DNA of 64,000 nt from Acinetobacter sp. NIPH 298 (lineage in GTDB: Bacteria > Pseudomonadota > Gammaproteobacteria > Pseudomonadales > Moraxellaceae). Shown here one piece after another: positions 27,654 to 37,494 of this stretch (the stretch's first letter is position 1; each line of letters begins with the position of its first letter). The position numbers were made by a program, and so were the translations under genes. The notes below the pieces were generated by a model. The model searched no databases. It was not told the DNA's origin and saw only the letters and a program-made list of their open reading frames with translations. The stretch is from assembly GCF_000369505.1 (NCBI RefSeq), contig NZ_KB850054.1:248001-312000 (forward strand), in the 5' to 3' direction.

Positions 27654-28469
27654 TTATTTGTTTAAGCGTTGAGCGATTTCATCCGCAGTCATATAGCCGC
27701 CTAAATACTCACCCTCAACGTTATAAATTGCAGGCGTACCATTTACACCCATATTTAAACCGAGTTGGTATTGGTCGCTTACTGGGTTTTTACACTCGGC
27801 TGCTGTCACAGGTAAGCCTTGAATCGCTTGGTCAAATGCAGCTTTACGATCTTTACTACACCAGATGGCTTGCATCGTTGGCATAAATTGATCACCACGC
27901 GGCCATGCAATATAACGAATCTCAATGCCTTTTTCGTTTATGGCAGGAATATTTTCATGGAGTCGGTGGCAGTATGGACAGCTCGAATCGGTAAATACAT
28001 AAATGATATGTTTGGCTTTACCACCTTTGGCTGGATAAACAATCAGGTCTTCAGTTTTTAATGAAGCCAAGTGTTTTTTGTTCTCAGTGGCTTGCAGTGC
28101 TTCGCTGACATTATGCAATTGCTTGTCGCCTAAGCGAATCACGTCACCTTGAATAATATATTGACCATCGCTGGTGGCATACACAGAACCCATACCTTCA
28201 AGATTGACCCAGAATAAGTTGGGAACTTCAGTTTTTTGTATTGAAACGATTTTGGCGTTAATTTTAGCGGTTTTAAAATTCTTTTCTAAAGTCGAGACCA
28301 AACGTTGTTGTGCATTACGCTCATTTAACGTGGATGCTTCACCTGTCGCAGGTGTGCTTGCTGTGAGCGTATCTTGTTTTTGTGCTGAATTTTCTTTTGA
28401 ACAAGCACTGACCAATAAGGTTGAGGCTAATGTACAAGCAAGTACAAGCTGAGATCGAGTAAACACCAT
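27654..28469 (-). CDS. dsbC: Thiol:disulfide isomerase, DsbC type, predicted lipoprotein
   Basis: The 271-residue protein has an N-terminal DsbC dimerisation domain and a thioredoxin domain with the active site 'TDSSCPYCHRLHE' and the cis-Pro loop 'NGTPAIYN'. It would isomerise wrong disulfides in the periplasm. The signal sequence ends in a lipobox (VSAC), so the mature protein should be lipid-anchored at Cys23; a Ser at +2 predicts outer membrane sorting. A low-complexity linker follows. The start at 28469 has an AAGG box; a longer frame to 28529 has none. xerD-dsbC-hom-thrC is the same order as in Pseudomonas. Confidence 0.9.
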   Translation of the reverse strand: MVFTRSQLVLACTLASTLLVSACSKENSAQKQDTLTASTPATGEASTLNERNAQQRLVSTLEKNFKTAKINAKIVSIQKTEVPNLFWVNLEGMGSVYATSDGQYIIQGDVIRLGDKQLHNVSEALQATENKKHLASLKTEDLIVYPAKGGKAKHIIYVFTDSSCPYCHRLHENIPAINEKGIEIRYIAWPRGDQFMPTMQAIWCSKDRKAAFDQAIQGLPVTAAECKNPVSDQYQLGLNMGVNGTPAIYNVEGEYLGGYMTADEIAQRLNK

Positions 28470-28603
28470 AAAGAACCTTTTTTGTACGTTTTCATTTCTA
28501 TAAGCGGCTAAGCATACCAAAAAAATCAAATGACTTCGTTAAATCTTGCTGACTCTCTGTGAATGAGAATATCTTCTCGCTGATTCCCAGATAAAAAGTC
28601 ATT

Positions 28604-29530
28604 TTAGCCGCGCGGATGATGTTTGCTGTGCAGTTCTTGCATACGATGTTGCGCAACATGAGTATAAATCTGTGTGGTAGACAGGTCACTGTGTCCGAGT
28701 AGCATTTGGACGACACGTAAATCAGCACCGTGATTCAAAAGGTGTGTTGCAAAAGCATGGCGTAAGGTATGCGGTGATAGTTCAGTTTGGATGTTGGCTT
28801 GCAGGGCATAGCGTTTAATTGCATACCAAAAATTTTGACGACTCATAATTCCACCATGTTGGGTTAGAAATAGATAATCAGTACTACTCTTATACAGTTG
28901 TGGTCGAGATTCTGCTAAATATTTTTCGATCCACTCGCAAGCATATTGCCCAAGGGGTACTAGACGTTCTTTATTGCCTTTACCCGTAATACGTAAAAAA
29001 CCTTGTTTTAAATTAATGAGTTCTAAACGCAAATTGAGTAACTCTGAAACGCGCAAACCGCAAGCATATAAAACCTCGAGCATGGCACGATCACGTAGAC
29101 CTAAAGCATTGCTAATGTCTGGTGCATGAATCAGAGCCTCCACATCTTGTTCGGATAGATCCTTTGGCAATGCTCGACCAATTTTCGGCGATTGATGGGT
29201 GGCAACAGGATTGTCATCTCTGAGTTTTTGTTCTCTTAGAAATTTATAAAATTGACGTAAAGCGGATAAGCAGCGAGCGATAGAGCGAGGACTCTTTCCT
29301 GCTTTGGTCAATGCAATCAATACATCCGCAATATCATCACTCGACCATTGTGGTAATACGCCATTTTTGTGCAATTCACTACATTGAATCAGGTCAGATA
29401 AATAAGCATTACGGGTATGTGGACTGACGGTTTGCGCAACTAAATAATCACGGAAACCCTGTAAAAAACCCAAATGTTCAGGAATGCTCACGGCGGCAGG
29501 GATACGCGGTTTTTTATTTAACATGGTCAT
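28604..29530 (-). CDS. xerD: Site-specific tyrosine recombinase XerD
   Basis: The 308-residue protein has a SAM-like N-terminal domain and a catalytic domain with all active residues: Arg in 'CGLRVSELL', Lys in 'GKGNKERLVP', His-x-x-Arg in 'LSPHTLRHAFATHLL', His in 'LLGHSDLSTTQ' and the nucleophile Tyr in 'QIYTHV'. With XerC it resolves chromosome dimers at dif. Its place upstream of dsbC is conserved, and the neighbours are housekeeping, so it is XerD and not a phage integrase. The start could be the ATG at 29530 or 29524. Confidence 0.94.
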   Translation of the reverse strand: MTMLNKKPRIPAAVSIPEHLGFLQGFRDYLVAQTVSPHTRNAYLSDLIQCSELHKNGVLPQWSSDDIADVLIALTKAGKSPRSIARCLSALRQFYKFLREQKLRDDNPVATHQSPKIGRALPKDLSEQDVEALIHAPDISNALGLRDRAMLEVLYACGLRVSELLNLRLELINLKQGFLRITGKGNKERLVPLGQYACEWIEKYLAESRPQLYKSSTDYLFLTQHGGIMSRQNFWYAIKRYALQANIQTELSPHTLRHAFATHLLNHGADLRVVQMLLGHSDLSTTQIYTHVAQHRMQELHSKHHPRG

Positions 29531-29618
29531 TCAGATATGCATGATGTGTTGGCACTGTAAAAGAAAACAGAAGGCTTGTCGATTGGAGGTTTATTGTAAA
29601 TGCCATTGAGATTGCTTT

Positions 29619-29633
29619 TGGTAATTATTCTCA
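29619..29633. promoter_or_regulatory. Fur box upstream of feoA
   Basis: TGGTAATTATTCTCA fits the 7-1-7 Fur consensus (TGATAAT-N-ATTATCA) in 12 of 14 positions. It is 40 bases before the feoA start, in the gap shared with the divergent xerD. Iron-bound Fur would repress feoAB here; this rests on sequence match and the known regulation of feo genes. Confidence 0.65.
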
Positions 29634-29672
29634 TTTGTCTGTATACTTGGGCAAAAGGTTTTATGGTGAAAA

Positions 29673-29936
29673 GTGGTGCGTTTATCAGCATTAAAAGTCA
29701 AGCAAACAGCGATGATTACCAAAGTAAATCGCTCAGTCGATGAAACGGAACATGCAGATCTTGTGGCAGTTCGTTTAGAGAGTTTAGGCTTTGTGCCAGG
29801 TACACAAGTACAAGTGGTGACCAAAGGTATTTTTGGTGGTGACCCCATTCTCATCCAGATCGGTTTTACGCGCTTTGCATTGCGTAAAGCTGAAGCCGAT
29901 AAAATTGAAATTCAACTTGAAGGAGCACCTGCATGA
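29673..29936 (+). CDS. feoA: Ferrous iron transport accessory protein FeoA
   Basis: The 87-residue protein has the SH3-like fold of FeoA, with 'RLESLGFVPGTQVQVVTKGIFGGDPILIQIGFTRFALRK' read in parts as the family core. It interacts with FeoB. It starts with GTG at 29673 (the next codon, also GTG, is an alternative). The stop overlaps the feoB start as ATGA, which indicates coupled translation. Confidence 0.9.
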   Translation: MVRLSALKVKQTAMITKVNRSVDETEHADLVAVRLESLGFVPGTQVQVVTKGIFGGDPILIQIGFTRFALRKAEADKIEIQLEGAPA

Positions 29937-31786
29937 GTGATGCGTTACGTGTTGCCCTTGTGGGAAATCCAAACTGCGGTAAGACTTCTTTATTTAATCA
30001 TTTAACCGGAACACGCCAAAAAGTTGCCAACTATGCGGGTGTAACGGTTGAGCGTAAGGTCGGTCACTTTCAATTGCCTTCTGGCCGAAGTGTGCGTGTG
30101 CTGGATTTGCCAGGCACCTATAGCTTACAAGCAACCAGTCCAGATGAAGAAATTACCCGTGATGTTTGCCAAGGTAAAATTGCGGAAGAAGGGCAGCAAG
30201 ATGCCTTTTTATGTGTCGTAGATGCAACCAACTTGAAATTGCACTTGGGCTTGGTCTTGGAAATGATTGAGCTTGGTCGGCCGATACTGGTTGTATTGAA
30301 CATGATGGATGAGGCGCGTCGTCGCGGTATCCAGATTAATACGCAGAAGCTCTCACAGCGCTTAGGCGTACCTGTGGTTGAAACGGTTGCTGTTCGCAGT
30401 GCGGGCATCGAGAGTTTACGTCACGCTTTGGATCAAGAAAAGTATGCGATCCCGCAAACGGAGTTAAGTGGTTTAACGGGTGAACATCATCAGAAAATCG
30501 AGGTGATTTTCAAAGATGTGGTGAGCTTTGTTGATCAGGAAGATAAACGTACTGACTTTCTAGATAAAATATTTTTGCATCCAGTCTTAGGTCTACTTAG
30601 TCTTGCCGTCATGATGTTCGTGGTGTTCCAAGCGGTTTTTGCTTGGGCCGCCCCTTTTATGGATGGTATCGAGGACTTTTTTGCTTGGCTCGGTGAGATG
30701 TTGGGCGAATCGATTGCGAATCCTTTACTGAATAGCTTAGTGGTTGATGGGATTATCGCTGGGGCGGGTAGTGTGGTGGTGTTCTTGCCACAAATTTTAA
30801 TTTTATTCTTCTTTATTTTGGTATTAGAAGAATCAGGTTATTTACCGCGCGCAGCGTTTTTACTCGATAAGTTAATGTTTAAAGCCGGTTTGAGTGGGCG
30901 TGCGTTTATTCCGTTATTGTCTAGCTTTGCTTGCGCAATTCCCGGAATTATGGCGACGCGGAGTATTAGCGACCATCGGGATCGTTTTACCACGATTATG
31001 GTTGCGCCGTTGATGACCTGTTCCGCGCGCTTACCAGTTTATGCACTGTTAATTGCTGCATTTATTCCAAGTCAAACTGTGTTGGGAATCTTTAACCTGC
31101 AAGGTTTGGTGCTGTTCGGCTTATATATGGCTGGTATTGTTAGTGCGTTGTGTGTTGCCTTTGTGACCAAGTTTTTACAAAAGGATAAATCACAGCATGC
31201 ATTGTTACTCGAATTGCCAAGTTACCGTATTCCCGATATCAGAAGTGTGGCAATTGGTTTATTGGATCGAGGTAAAATCTTCTTAAAACGCGTTGGTGGA
31301 ATCATTTTCGCTTTATCGATTTTACTTTGGTTTCTGTGTACTTTCCCTCAAGCACCTGAAGATGCAACCCGCGCTGCGATTGATTATAGTTTTGCAGGGA
31401 TGTTGGGTCATTTGATGGAACCCATTTTTGCACCACTTGGTTTTAATTGGCAAATTTGTATTGCTTTGATTCCCGCAATGGCTGCACGTGAAGTGGTGGT
31501 TGCTGCATTGGGTACGGTTTATGCACTGTCTGGCGCTGATGATGATGCAATTGCAGAGGGCTTGGCGAGCTTAATTAGTGCGGATGGTTCAGGCTGGTCA
31601 TTGGCAACTGGATTGTCTTTATTGGTGTGGTTTATTTATGCACCACATTGTCTCGCGACTTTGGCAACAGTACGTCGTGAAACAGGTTCTTGGAAACATG
31701 TGGCCATCATGACAGCTTATCTGTTTGGATTGGCTTATTTGATGTCCTTCTTCACTTACCAAATTGCATCCAGCATTTGGGGGTGA
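29933..31786 (+). CDS. feoB: Ferrous iron transporter FeoB
   Basis: The 617-residue protein has an N-terminal G domain with G1 'VGNPNCGKTSLFN', G3 'DLPGTYSL' and G4 'LNMMDEA', a GDI-like linker, and a membrane domain with two Gate motifs ('SFACAIPGIMATR' and 'IPAMAAREVVVAALG'). It carries Fe(II) across the inner membrane. It is shorter than the E. coli protein (773), mainly in the linker and C-terminal region, but within the range of the family. It is coupled to feoA and controlled by the Fur box upstream. Confidence 0.95.
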   Translation: MSDALRVALVGNPNCGKTSLFNHLTGTRQKVANYAGVTVERKVGHFQLPSGRSVRVLDLPGTYSLQATSPDEEITRDVCQGKIAEEGQQDAFLCVVDATNLKLHLGLVLEMIELGRPILVVLNMMDEARRRGIQINTQKLSQRLGVPVVETVAVRSAGIESLRHALDQEKYAIPQTELSGLTGEHHQKIEVIFKDVVSFVDQEDKRTDFLDKIFLHPVLGLLSLAVMMFVVFQAVFAWAAPFMDGIEDFFAWLGEMLGESIANPLLNSLVVDGIIAGAGSVVVFLPQILILFFFILVLEESGYLPRAAFLLDKLMFKAGLSGRAFIPLLSSFACAIPGIMATRSISDHRDRFTTIMVAPLMTCSARLPVYALLIAAFIPSQTVLGIFNLQGLVLFGLYMAGIVSALCVAFVTKFLQKDKSQHALLLELPSYRIPDIRSVAIGLLDRGKIFLKRVGGIIFALSILLWFLCTFPQAPEDATRAAIDYSFAGMLGHLMEPIFAPLGFNWQICIALIPAMAAREVVVAALGTVYALSGADDDAIAEGLASLISADGSGWSLATGLSLLVWFIYAPHCLATLATVRRETGSWKHVAIMTAYLFGLAYLMSFFTYQIASSIWG

Positions 31787-31800
31787 TTGTAATCTTCCCT

Positions 31801-31834
31801 TGCGCTGCGATAACCGCAGCGCAGCCCTTTTTTA
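31801..31834 (+). terminator. Hairpin after feoB, possible partial terminator
   Basis: TGCGCTGCG (31801-31809) pairs with CGCAGCGCA (31815-31823) around ATAAC; six T residues begin four bases later. It may lower expression of the small gene downstream relative to feoB. Confidence 0.6.
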
Positions 31835-31861
31835 AGGGGCGGGATCATTGGAGAACGGCTT

Positions 31862-32113
31862 ATGCTTGAGTATTTAATTGTTGCTGCACTGGTGCTATGG
31901 AGTACCGTTATTGTTTTTAAAAAGGTATTTCCTAAAACAGCAGCTTCAGTATTTTTAGCTTTGTCGAATGTCTGTCAACGTTTTGGGTGGCAGCGTTTAG
32001 CAACATGGCTGAAACCTAAAATGGTTGCGGGTTGTGGTGGCGGTTGTGGTTGTGCGACCGATGACAAAGAGACGAAAAAGTCTGAGCCAGTACAAACCGT
32101 AAAATGGCGTTAA
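31862..32113 (+). CDS. Small FeoB-associated cysteine-rich membrane protein
   Basis: The 83-residue protein has one N-terminal membrane helix ('YLIVAALVLWSTVIVF'), a basic segment, and a cluster 'GCGGGCGCATDD' of three cysteines among glycines near the C-terminus. The layout resembles small Cys-rich proteins found after feoB in many bacteria, though it is not FeoC, since it lacks the winged helix. GGAG lies eight bases before the start. A role in iron uptake (for example delivery or redox sensing of Fe(II) at the pore exit) is inferred from context only. Confidence 0.8.
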   Translation: MLEYLIVAALVLWSTVIVFKKVFPKTAASVFLALSNVCQRFGWQRLATWLKPKMVAGCGGGCGCATDDKETKKSEPVQTVKWR

Positions 32114-32291
32114 GAAATATAATGATTGCTCATGTTTGAGAATGTGGGCAATTTTTAGGATTGCTGACCTCATATCAGGATGCTGTGCATCACCCTCTAC
32201 TTTTACGCACTGACACAAAAAAGACTGAATAAAACCAAAACTGAAAAAGCATTTAAAACAGTAAAGTGCTAACATTTTTGCCATTCCGTGA

Positions 32292-33671
<1,380 letters not shown>

Positions 33672-33681
33672 GAACAACATT

Positions 33682-34875
33682 ATGGCTGATTTAGCCCAAA
33701 ATACGGCACAAAAAATTTCGCAATTATTGAGTCGTCTGCCAAAGCTTCCAGCAGAAATGACGGCACGTAATCTACTCATTTTCTGTGTTATTTCTTTATT
33801 GTGTTTCGGTTCGGTGATGGTGGCATCTGCATCAATGCCTTATGCTGAATATATTCATGAGAACCCATTTTACTTTTTGATTCGTCATGGTATTTCGATT
33901 TGTGTGGCTGGTGTGGTGGCTTTTCTGACCTATCGAATTTCTATGAATCTGTGGTTCAAAAATGCATTTCTATTGTGGCTCATCACCATGGCTTTATTAC
34001 TGGCAGTATTGCTGGTTGGTACTGAAGTAAATGGTGCACATCGATGGATTAAGGTCGGCAGTTTTACCTTGCAGCCGACAGAAATTGCCAAAATTGTGAT
34101 GGCTATTTTTACGGCTGATTATGTGGTGCGCCGTGCCAAAGAGGTTCGAACGCATTGGAAGGGGTTGTTACGTTTAAGTGGCGTGATGGCTTTAACGGTT
34201 GGCTTCATCGTAGCGGAACCCGATCTCGGTGCAACGGTTGTGATCGTGTTGATGATGGTTGGTGTGTTCTTCTTAGCTGGTGCACCTGCGACACAATTCT
34301 TGATCATGTTGGGTGCGATTTTAGCAGGCATTAGTGCGCTGATTATTTTTGAGCCATTTCGTTTTCAACGCTTACTCTCCTTTACCAATCCGTGGGCAGA
34401 TCCATTGGGTGTGGGTTATCAGCTATCAAATGCATTGATGGCATTTGGGCGTGGCGAGTGGTTTGGAACGGGTTTAGGTCATAGTGTACAAAAGCTTTCC
34501 TATCTTCCTGAAGCGCATACTGACTTTATGTTGGCTGTGCTTGGTGAGGAGTTTGGTTTTGTCGGGGTGACCTTGGTCATGATCCTGTCTTTTACCATGT
34601 TGGCGTGTTGTATCAAAATCGGACATCGTGCTTTGCAGCATAACTACTTGCGTGCTGGGTATTTGGCTTATGGGATTAGTATTATTTTCTTGCTACAGAT
34701 TTTGGTAAATGCGGGCATGAACATGGGCTTGATGCCGACCAAAGGTTTAACACTACCATTTATTAGTTATGGTGGTACTTCGTTGATGATGTGTGCAGCA
34801 ATGATTAGTTTAATTCTAAAAATTGATGCATCGACACAAGAACTCAATCCTGTCAAAGAAGAATCAAATTTCTAG
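33682..34875 (+). CDS. ftsW: Lipid II polymerase FtsW (SEDS family)
   Basis: The 397-residue protein has a cytoplasmic tail of about 30 residues, ten membrane helices, and the SEDS motifs 'GAHRWIKVGSFTLQPTEIAK' (in parts) and 'PTKGLTLPFISYGGTSL'. It polymerises septal peptidoglycan together with FtsI. AGGA lies eight bases before the ATG at 33682. Separation of murD-ftsW from the rest of the division cluster, with no murG after it, is a difference from E. coli, where they are adjacent. Confidence 0.94.
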   Translation: MADLAQNTAQKISQLLSRLPKLPAEMTARNLLIFCVISLLCFGSVMVASASMPYAEYIHENPFYFLIRHGISICVAGVVAFLTYRISMNLWFKNAFLLWLITMALLLAVLLVGTEVNGAHRWIKVGSFTLQPTEIAKIVMAIFTADYVVRRAKEVRTHWKGLLRLSGVMALTVGFIVAEPDLGATVVIVLMMVGVFFLAGAPATQFLIMLGAILAGISALIIFEPFRFQRLLSFTNPWADPLGVGYQLSNALMAFGRGEWFGTGLGHSVQKLSYLPEAHTDFMLAVLGEEFGFVGVTLVMILSFTMLACCIKIGHRALQHNYLRAGYLAYGISIIFLLQILVNAGMNMGLMPTKGLTLPFISYGGTSLMMCAAMISLILKIDASTQELNPVKEESNF

Positions 34876-34892
34876 TTGAGGTCTAAAAAGTC

Positions 34893-34937
34893 AAAAAGCC
34901 CTGAGCAATTGAATGTAATCGCTCAGGGCTTTTTTTA
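34893..34937. terminator. Terminator between ftsW and gluQ
   Basis: AAAAAGCCCTGAGC (34893-34906) pairs with GCTCAGGGCTTTTT (34921-34934), followed by T residues. It separates convergent genes. Confidence 0.88.
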
Positions 34938-34940
34938 TGG

Positions 34941-35804
34941 CTATTGATAGATTCCAGTCAAATGATTGCCTTTTGGAATCAAATTCACATTCCACTGTTG
35001 AACGGCTTGTTGCAGCATGACGCGTGGTTGGTCAAGATCAACAGCAGGCTGACCGAGTGCTAAAATGGCATGTTGTAATAATTCGGGTGCTTTAGATATG
35101 TCCAAGGCTTGCGCTAGATTTTGTTTCGAGAGTTTCTGTCCTTGTTCATTCATGGCAAGCGGAAGATGCATATAGCTTAATAATGGATAATCTAACAGTG
35201 AGCCGAGCCAAATTTGGCGAGCTGTGTTATCCAATAAGTCAGCGCCTCGCACCACGTGCGTGATGCCTTGTAGATAATCATCGACCACTACAGCCAGTTG
35301 ATAACTCACAATGCCATCACGACGTTTTAGGACAAAATCACCGAGTTCATCCTGTAGGTTTGAGCATTGTCGTCCTTGTAGACGATCCTCAAAGCAGATG
35401 AGATGGTCAGCGACTTTTAGGCGGATCGCTTGTTGAGTAAAATCTAAATTTAAATCACGGCATGTTCCTGCATAAATGTGATTTGAACCGAGCATTTTAC
35501 GGGTACATTTACAAGCATAGATGGCTTGAGATGATTTTAATTGTTCAATTACCTGTTCATAAATATCTAAACGATCTTTTTGAAAAATGATCTCGTGATC
35601 GGGCTCAAATTGAAAAGCTTCTATACAGGCAAGAATATGTGTTTCGCTATTCGGATAAATGCGTGGGATATCGGTATCTTCAATCCGGACTAACCATTCG
35701 CCTTGATGGGCTTTGGCATCGCAATAACTGGCAACCGCAGTGAGTAATGACCCAAAATGCAAAGGGCCTGTAGGAGAGGGGGCAAAGCGACCGATGTATG
35801 GCAT
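34941..35804 (-). CDS. gluQ: Glutamyl-Q tRNA(Asp) synthetase
   Basis: The 287-residue protein is a truncated glutamyl-tRNA synthetase with the HIGH-like 'FAPSPTGPLHFGSL', a zinc site ('CKCTRKM' and the later 'YAGTC') and a KMSKS-like 'KLSKQN', but no anticodon-binding domain. It transfers glutamate to the queuosine of tRNA-Asp. It follows dksA on the same strand, a conserved pair in gammaproteobacteria, here separated by a hairpin repeat. Confidence 0.93.
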   Translation of the reverse strand: MPYIGRFAPSPTGPLHFGSLLTAVASYCDAKAHQGEWLVRIEDTDIPRIYPNSETHILACIEAFQFEPDHEIIFQKDRLDIYEQVIEQLKSSQAIYACKCTRKMLGSNHIYAGTCRDLNLDFTQQAIRLKVADHLICFEDRLQGRQCSNLQDELGDFVLKRRDGIVSYQLAVVVDDYLQGITHVVRGADLLDNTARQIWLGSLLDYPLLSYMHLPLAMNEQGQKLSKQNLAQALDISKAPELLQHAILALGQPAVDLDQPRVMLQQAVQQWNVNLIPKGNHLTGIYQ

Positions 35805-35835
35805 GAAAGTGAATATTTTTGTTCGTATATTTTGT

Positions 35836-35906
35836 AAATCTCCTCAAACCCCTCTTTACTAAGAGGGGAACTCCTCCCTTTTTCAAAGGGAGGTTGGGAG
35901 GGATTC
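35836..35906. repeat. Intergenic double-hairpin repeat (copy 2) between dksA and gluQ
   Basis: Two hairpins lie in tandem: CCCCTCTT/AAGAGGGG (35849-35868, loop TACT) and CCTCCCTTT/AAAGGGAGG (35873-35893, loop TTC), ending GTTGGGAGGGATT. The style (C/T-rich arm, A-rich loop, G/A-rich arm, then GGGAGGGATT) matches the element at 26161-26212. It abuts the dksA stop codon and lies within the likely dksA-gluQ transcript. Confidence 0.6.
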
Positions 35907-36440
35907 TTATCCGTTATTTTGCTTTTCTTTGATTTCAGCCAAAGTTTTGCAATCAATACACTGAGTCGCAGTCGGGCGTGCTTCTAAGCGACGTAAGCCG
36001 ATTTCGATACCACAAGTTTCACAGAAACCATAATCACCCGCTTGAATCGCTTCAAGTGATTGTTCGATTTTACGAATGAGTTTACGTTCACGGTCACGTG
36101 TACGTAGTTCAATCGCAAATTCTTCTTCTTGGGTCGCGCGGTCATTCACATCAGGCAGTGCAGATGACTCGTCTTGCATGGTGTTCAAGGTGCGATCAAC
36201 TTCTGACATCAACTCAGCTTTCCACGCATTTAAGATCAGGCGGAAATGCTCCAGTTGTCCATCAGACATGTATTCTTCGTTTTTCTTTGGCTGATAAGGT
36301 GCGATACCAAATAAGCTGGCAGTCGTTCCACCTTCTGAAGCTTTAGGTTTGGTTTTTCGCACACGTTTTACAGGCGCTTTTTGCTCGTCAATCACTTCTG
36401 TTTGTTCATCCAAGACTTGATTTTGGTTGTCATTCGCCAT
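35907..36440 (-). CDS. dksA: RNA polymerase-binding transcription factor DksA
   Basis: The 177-residue protein has a coiled-coil domain ending in the acidic tip ('LPDVNDRATQEEE', with the DxxDxA-type tip residues) and a C-terminal zinc finger ('CETCGIEIG...CIDCK'). With ppGpp it adjusts rRNA and amino acid promoters. A Lys/Ala-rich N-terminal extension of about 35 residues precedes the conserved part. I chose ATG 36440 because AGGA lies nine bases upstream; ATG 36449 is directly against that site. Confidence 0.94.
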   Translation of the reverse strand: MANDNQNQVLDEQTEVIDEQKAPVKRVRKTKPKASEGGTTASLFGIAPYQPKKNEEYMSDGQLEHFRLILNAWKAELMSEVDRTLNTMQDESSALPDVNDRATQEEEFAIELRTRDRERKLIRKIEQSLEAIQAGDYGFCETCGIEIGLRRLEARPTATQCIDCKTLAEIKEKQNNG

Positions 36441-36469
36441 ATAGGGCATTCCTCATCTTACACGTACTA

Positions 36470-36499
36470 TCTATACGCAAAAAATATGGTGATATGCAA
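36470..36499 (-). promoter_or_regulatory. Possible sigma-70 promoter of dksA
   Basis: On the minus strand TTGCAT (36499-36494) and TATAGA (36475-36470) are separated by 18 bases, 30 bases before the dksA start. The hexamers are moderate matches. Confidence 0.35.
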
Positions 36500-36656
36500 G
36501 TGTTTTTATAGAAACTGTTGATGGTTTTTTCCATCAGGGGTCGTCATCATATAGATTTTTTGAGCAAGATGGTAGTCATTCCTGTCTAGATTTGGTGAGA
36601 AATCATGGATGTGATTTGTAATCAAAAGTTTAGAGTCGGGTGATTGTTGACCTCCG

Positions 36657-37472
36657 CTAGTCATAACCCAAAACTTCTGAGCTCATTAAGCGTTCGGACG
36701 TAGATAAACGATAAACTTGGGTTTCTAATTCCCCGTTGGCTTTGAGGCAGATATACCGATAACCTGGATGTTCTTCATCTAAAGCAAATTTATCACTTTT
36801 CGGTTTAAACTGAATACAGGTCGATGGGGTAGATAAAAACTCAATGCCTTGCCATGTTTGAATAGAGTCTTGATGGACGTGTCCACAAACAATGGCTTTG
36901 ATATTAGAAAAAGGTTTAACTATGTCCAGTAAATCAGACGAGTTTTTTAATTTGTGCTGATCAATCCAAGCAGACTGCATGGCAAATGGATGATGGTGAC
37001 ATGCAATGATGACATAGCGATCCTGCAATTGGGGGAGCAGCTCAGCTAACTGTTTTAACTGGATATCCGCAATTTTTCCGTCAATGCGTTGTGGTTGAGC
37101 ACTATTCAGTAGAATAATGCACCATTTCCCCAGTTCAATAATCGTGGGCTGTGTTTGGTCGGCTTGATGGAATGGAAAATGTGCCACGTCATCATGGTTG
37201 CCAGGGGTATGAAAAAAGGGAATACCCAAGCTTTGCATATGCTGAATATAGCGCTGATAGGTCACAGGCGTAGGTGCTTGGGCTAAATCACCTGTGTGAA
37301 CAATGAGGTCGATCTGAGGATGTTGTTCACGCATTAAGTCAATGACGGCACGAAAACTCAGTTCGGGCTGCATTCCAACGAACTCTAAATGTGGATACTC
37401 TAATAAATGTGTATCAGTAATCTGTACCATCACAAAATCTTGTTGAGATGATGTTGAGACTTGGAATGTCAC
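36657..37472 (-). CDS. cpdA: 3',5'-cyclic AMP phosphodiesterase CpdA
   Basis: The 271-residue metallophosphoesterase has all class III motifs in order: 'QITDTHLL', 'VHTGDLAQ', 'TPGNHDD', 'ACHHHPF' and 'CGHVHQD'. It hydrolyses cAMP in the cytoplasm. I chose GTG at 37472, nine bases after GAGGGG; a longer frame starting with TTG at 37520 would overlap nudF. nudF-cpdA is a conserved pair. The call as CpdA rather than another class III enzyme rests on this context and sequence. Confidence 0.88.
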   Translation of the reverse strand: MTFQVSTSSQQDFVMVQITDTHLLEYPHLEFVGMQPELSFRAVIDLMREQHPQIDLIVHTGDLAQAPTPVTYQRYIQHMQSLGIPFFHTPGNHDDVAHFPFHQADQTQPTIIELGKWCIILLNSAQPQRIDGKIADIQLKQLAELLPQLQDRYVIIACHHHPFAMQSAWIDQHKLKNSSDLLDIVKPFSNIKAIVCGHVHQDSIQTWQGIEFLSTPSTCIQFKPKSDKFALDEEHPGYRYICLKANGELETQVYRLSTSERLMSSEVLGYD

Positions 37473-37494
37473 CGTCTTTAGCCCCTCAGACTTG

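Noticed and set aside
28604..29530. Tyrosine recombinase as a sign of a mobile element
   Set aside because: Sequence and the xerD-dsbC-hom-thrC order identify chromosomal XerD; no att repeats or phage genes nearby.
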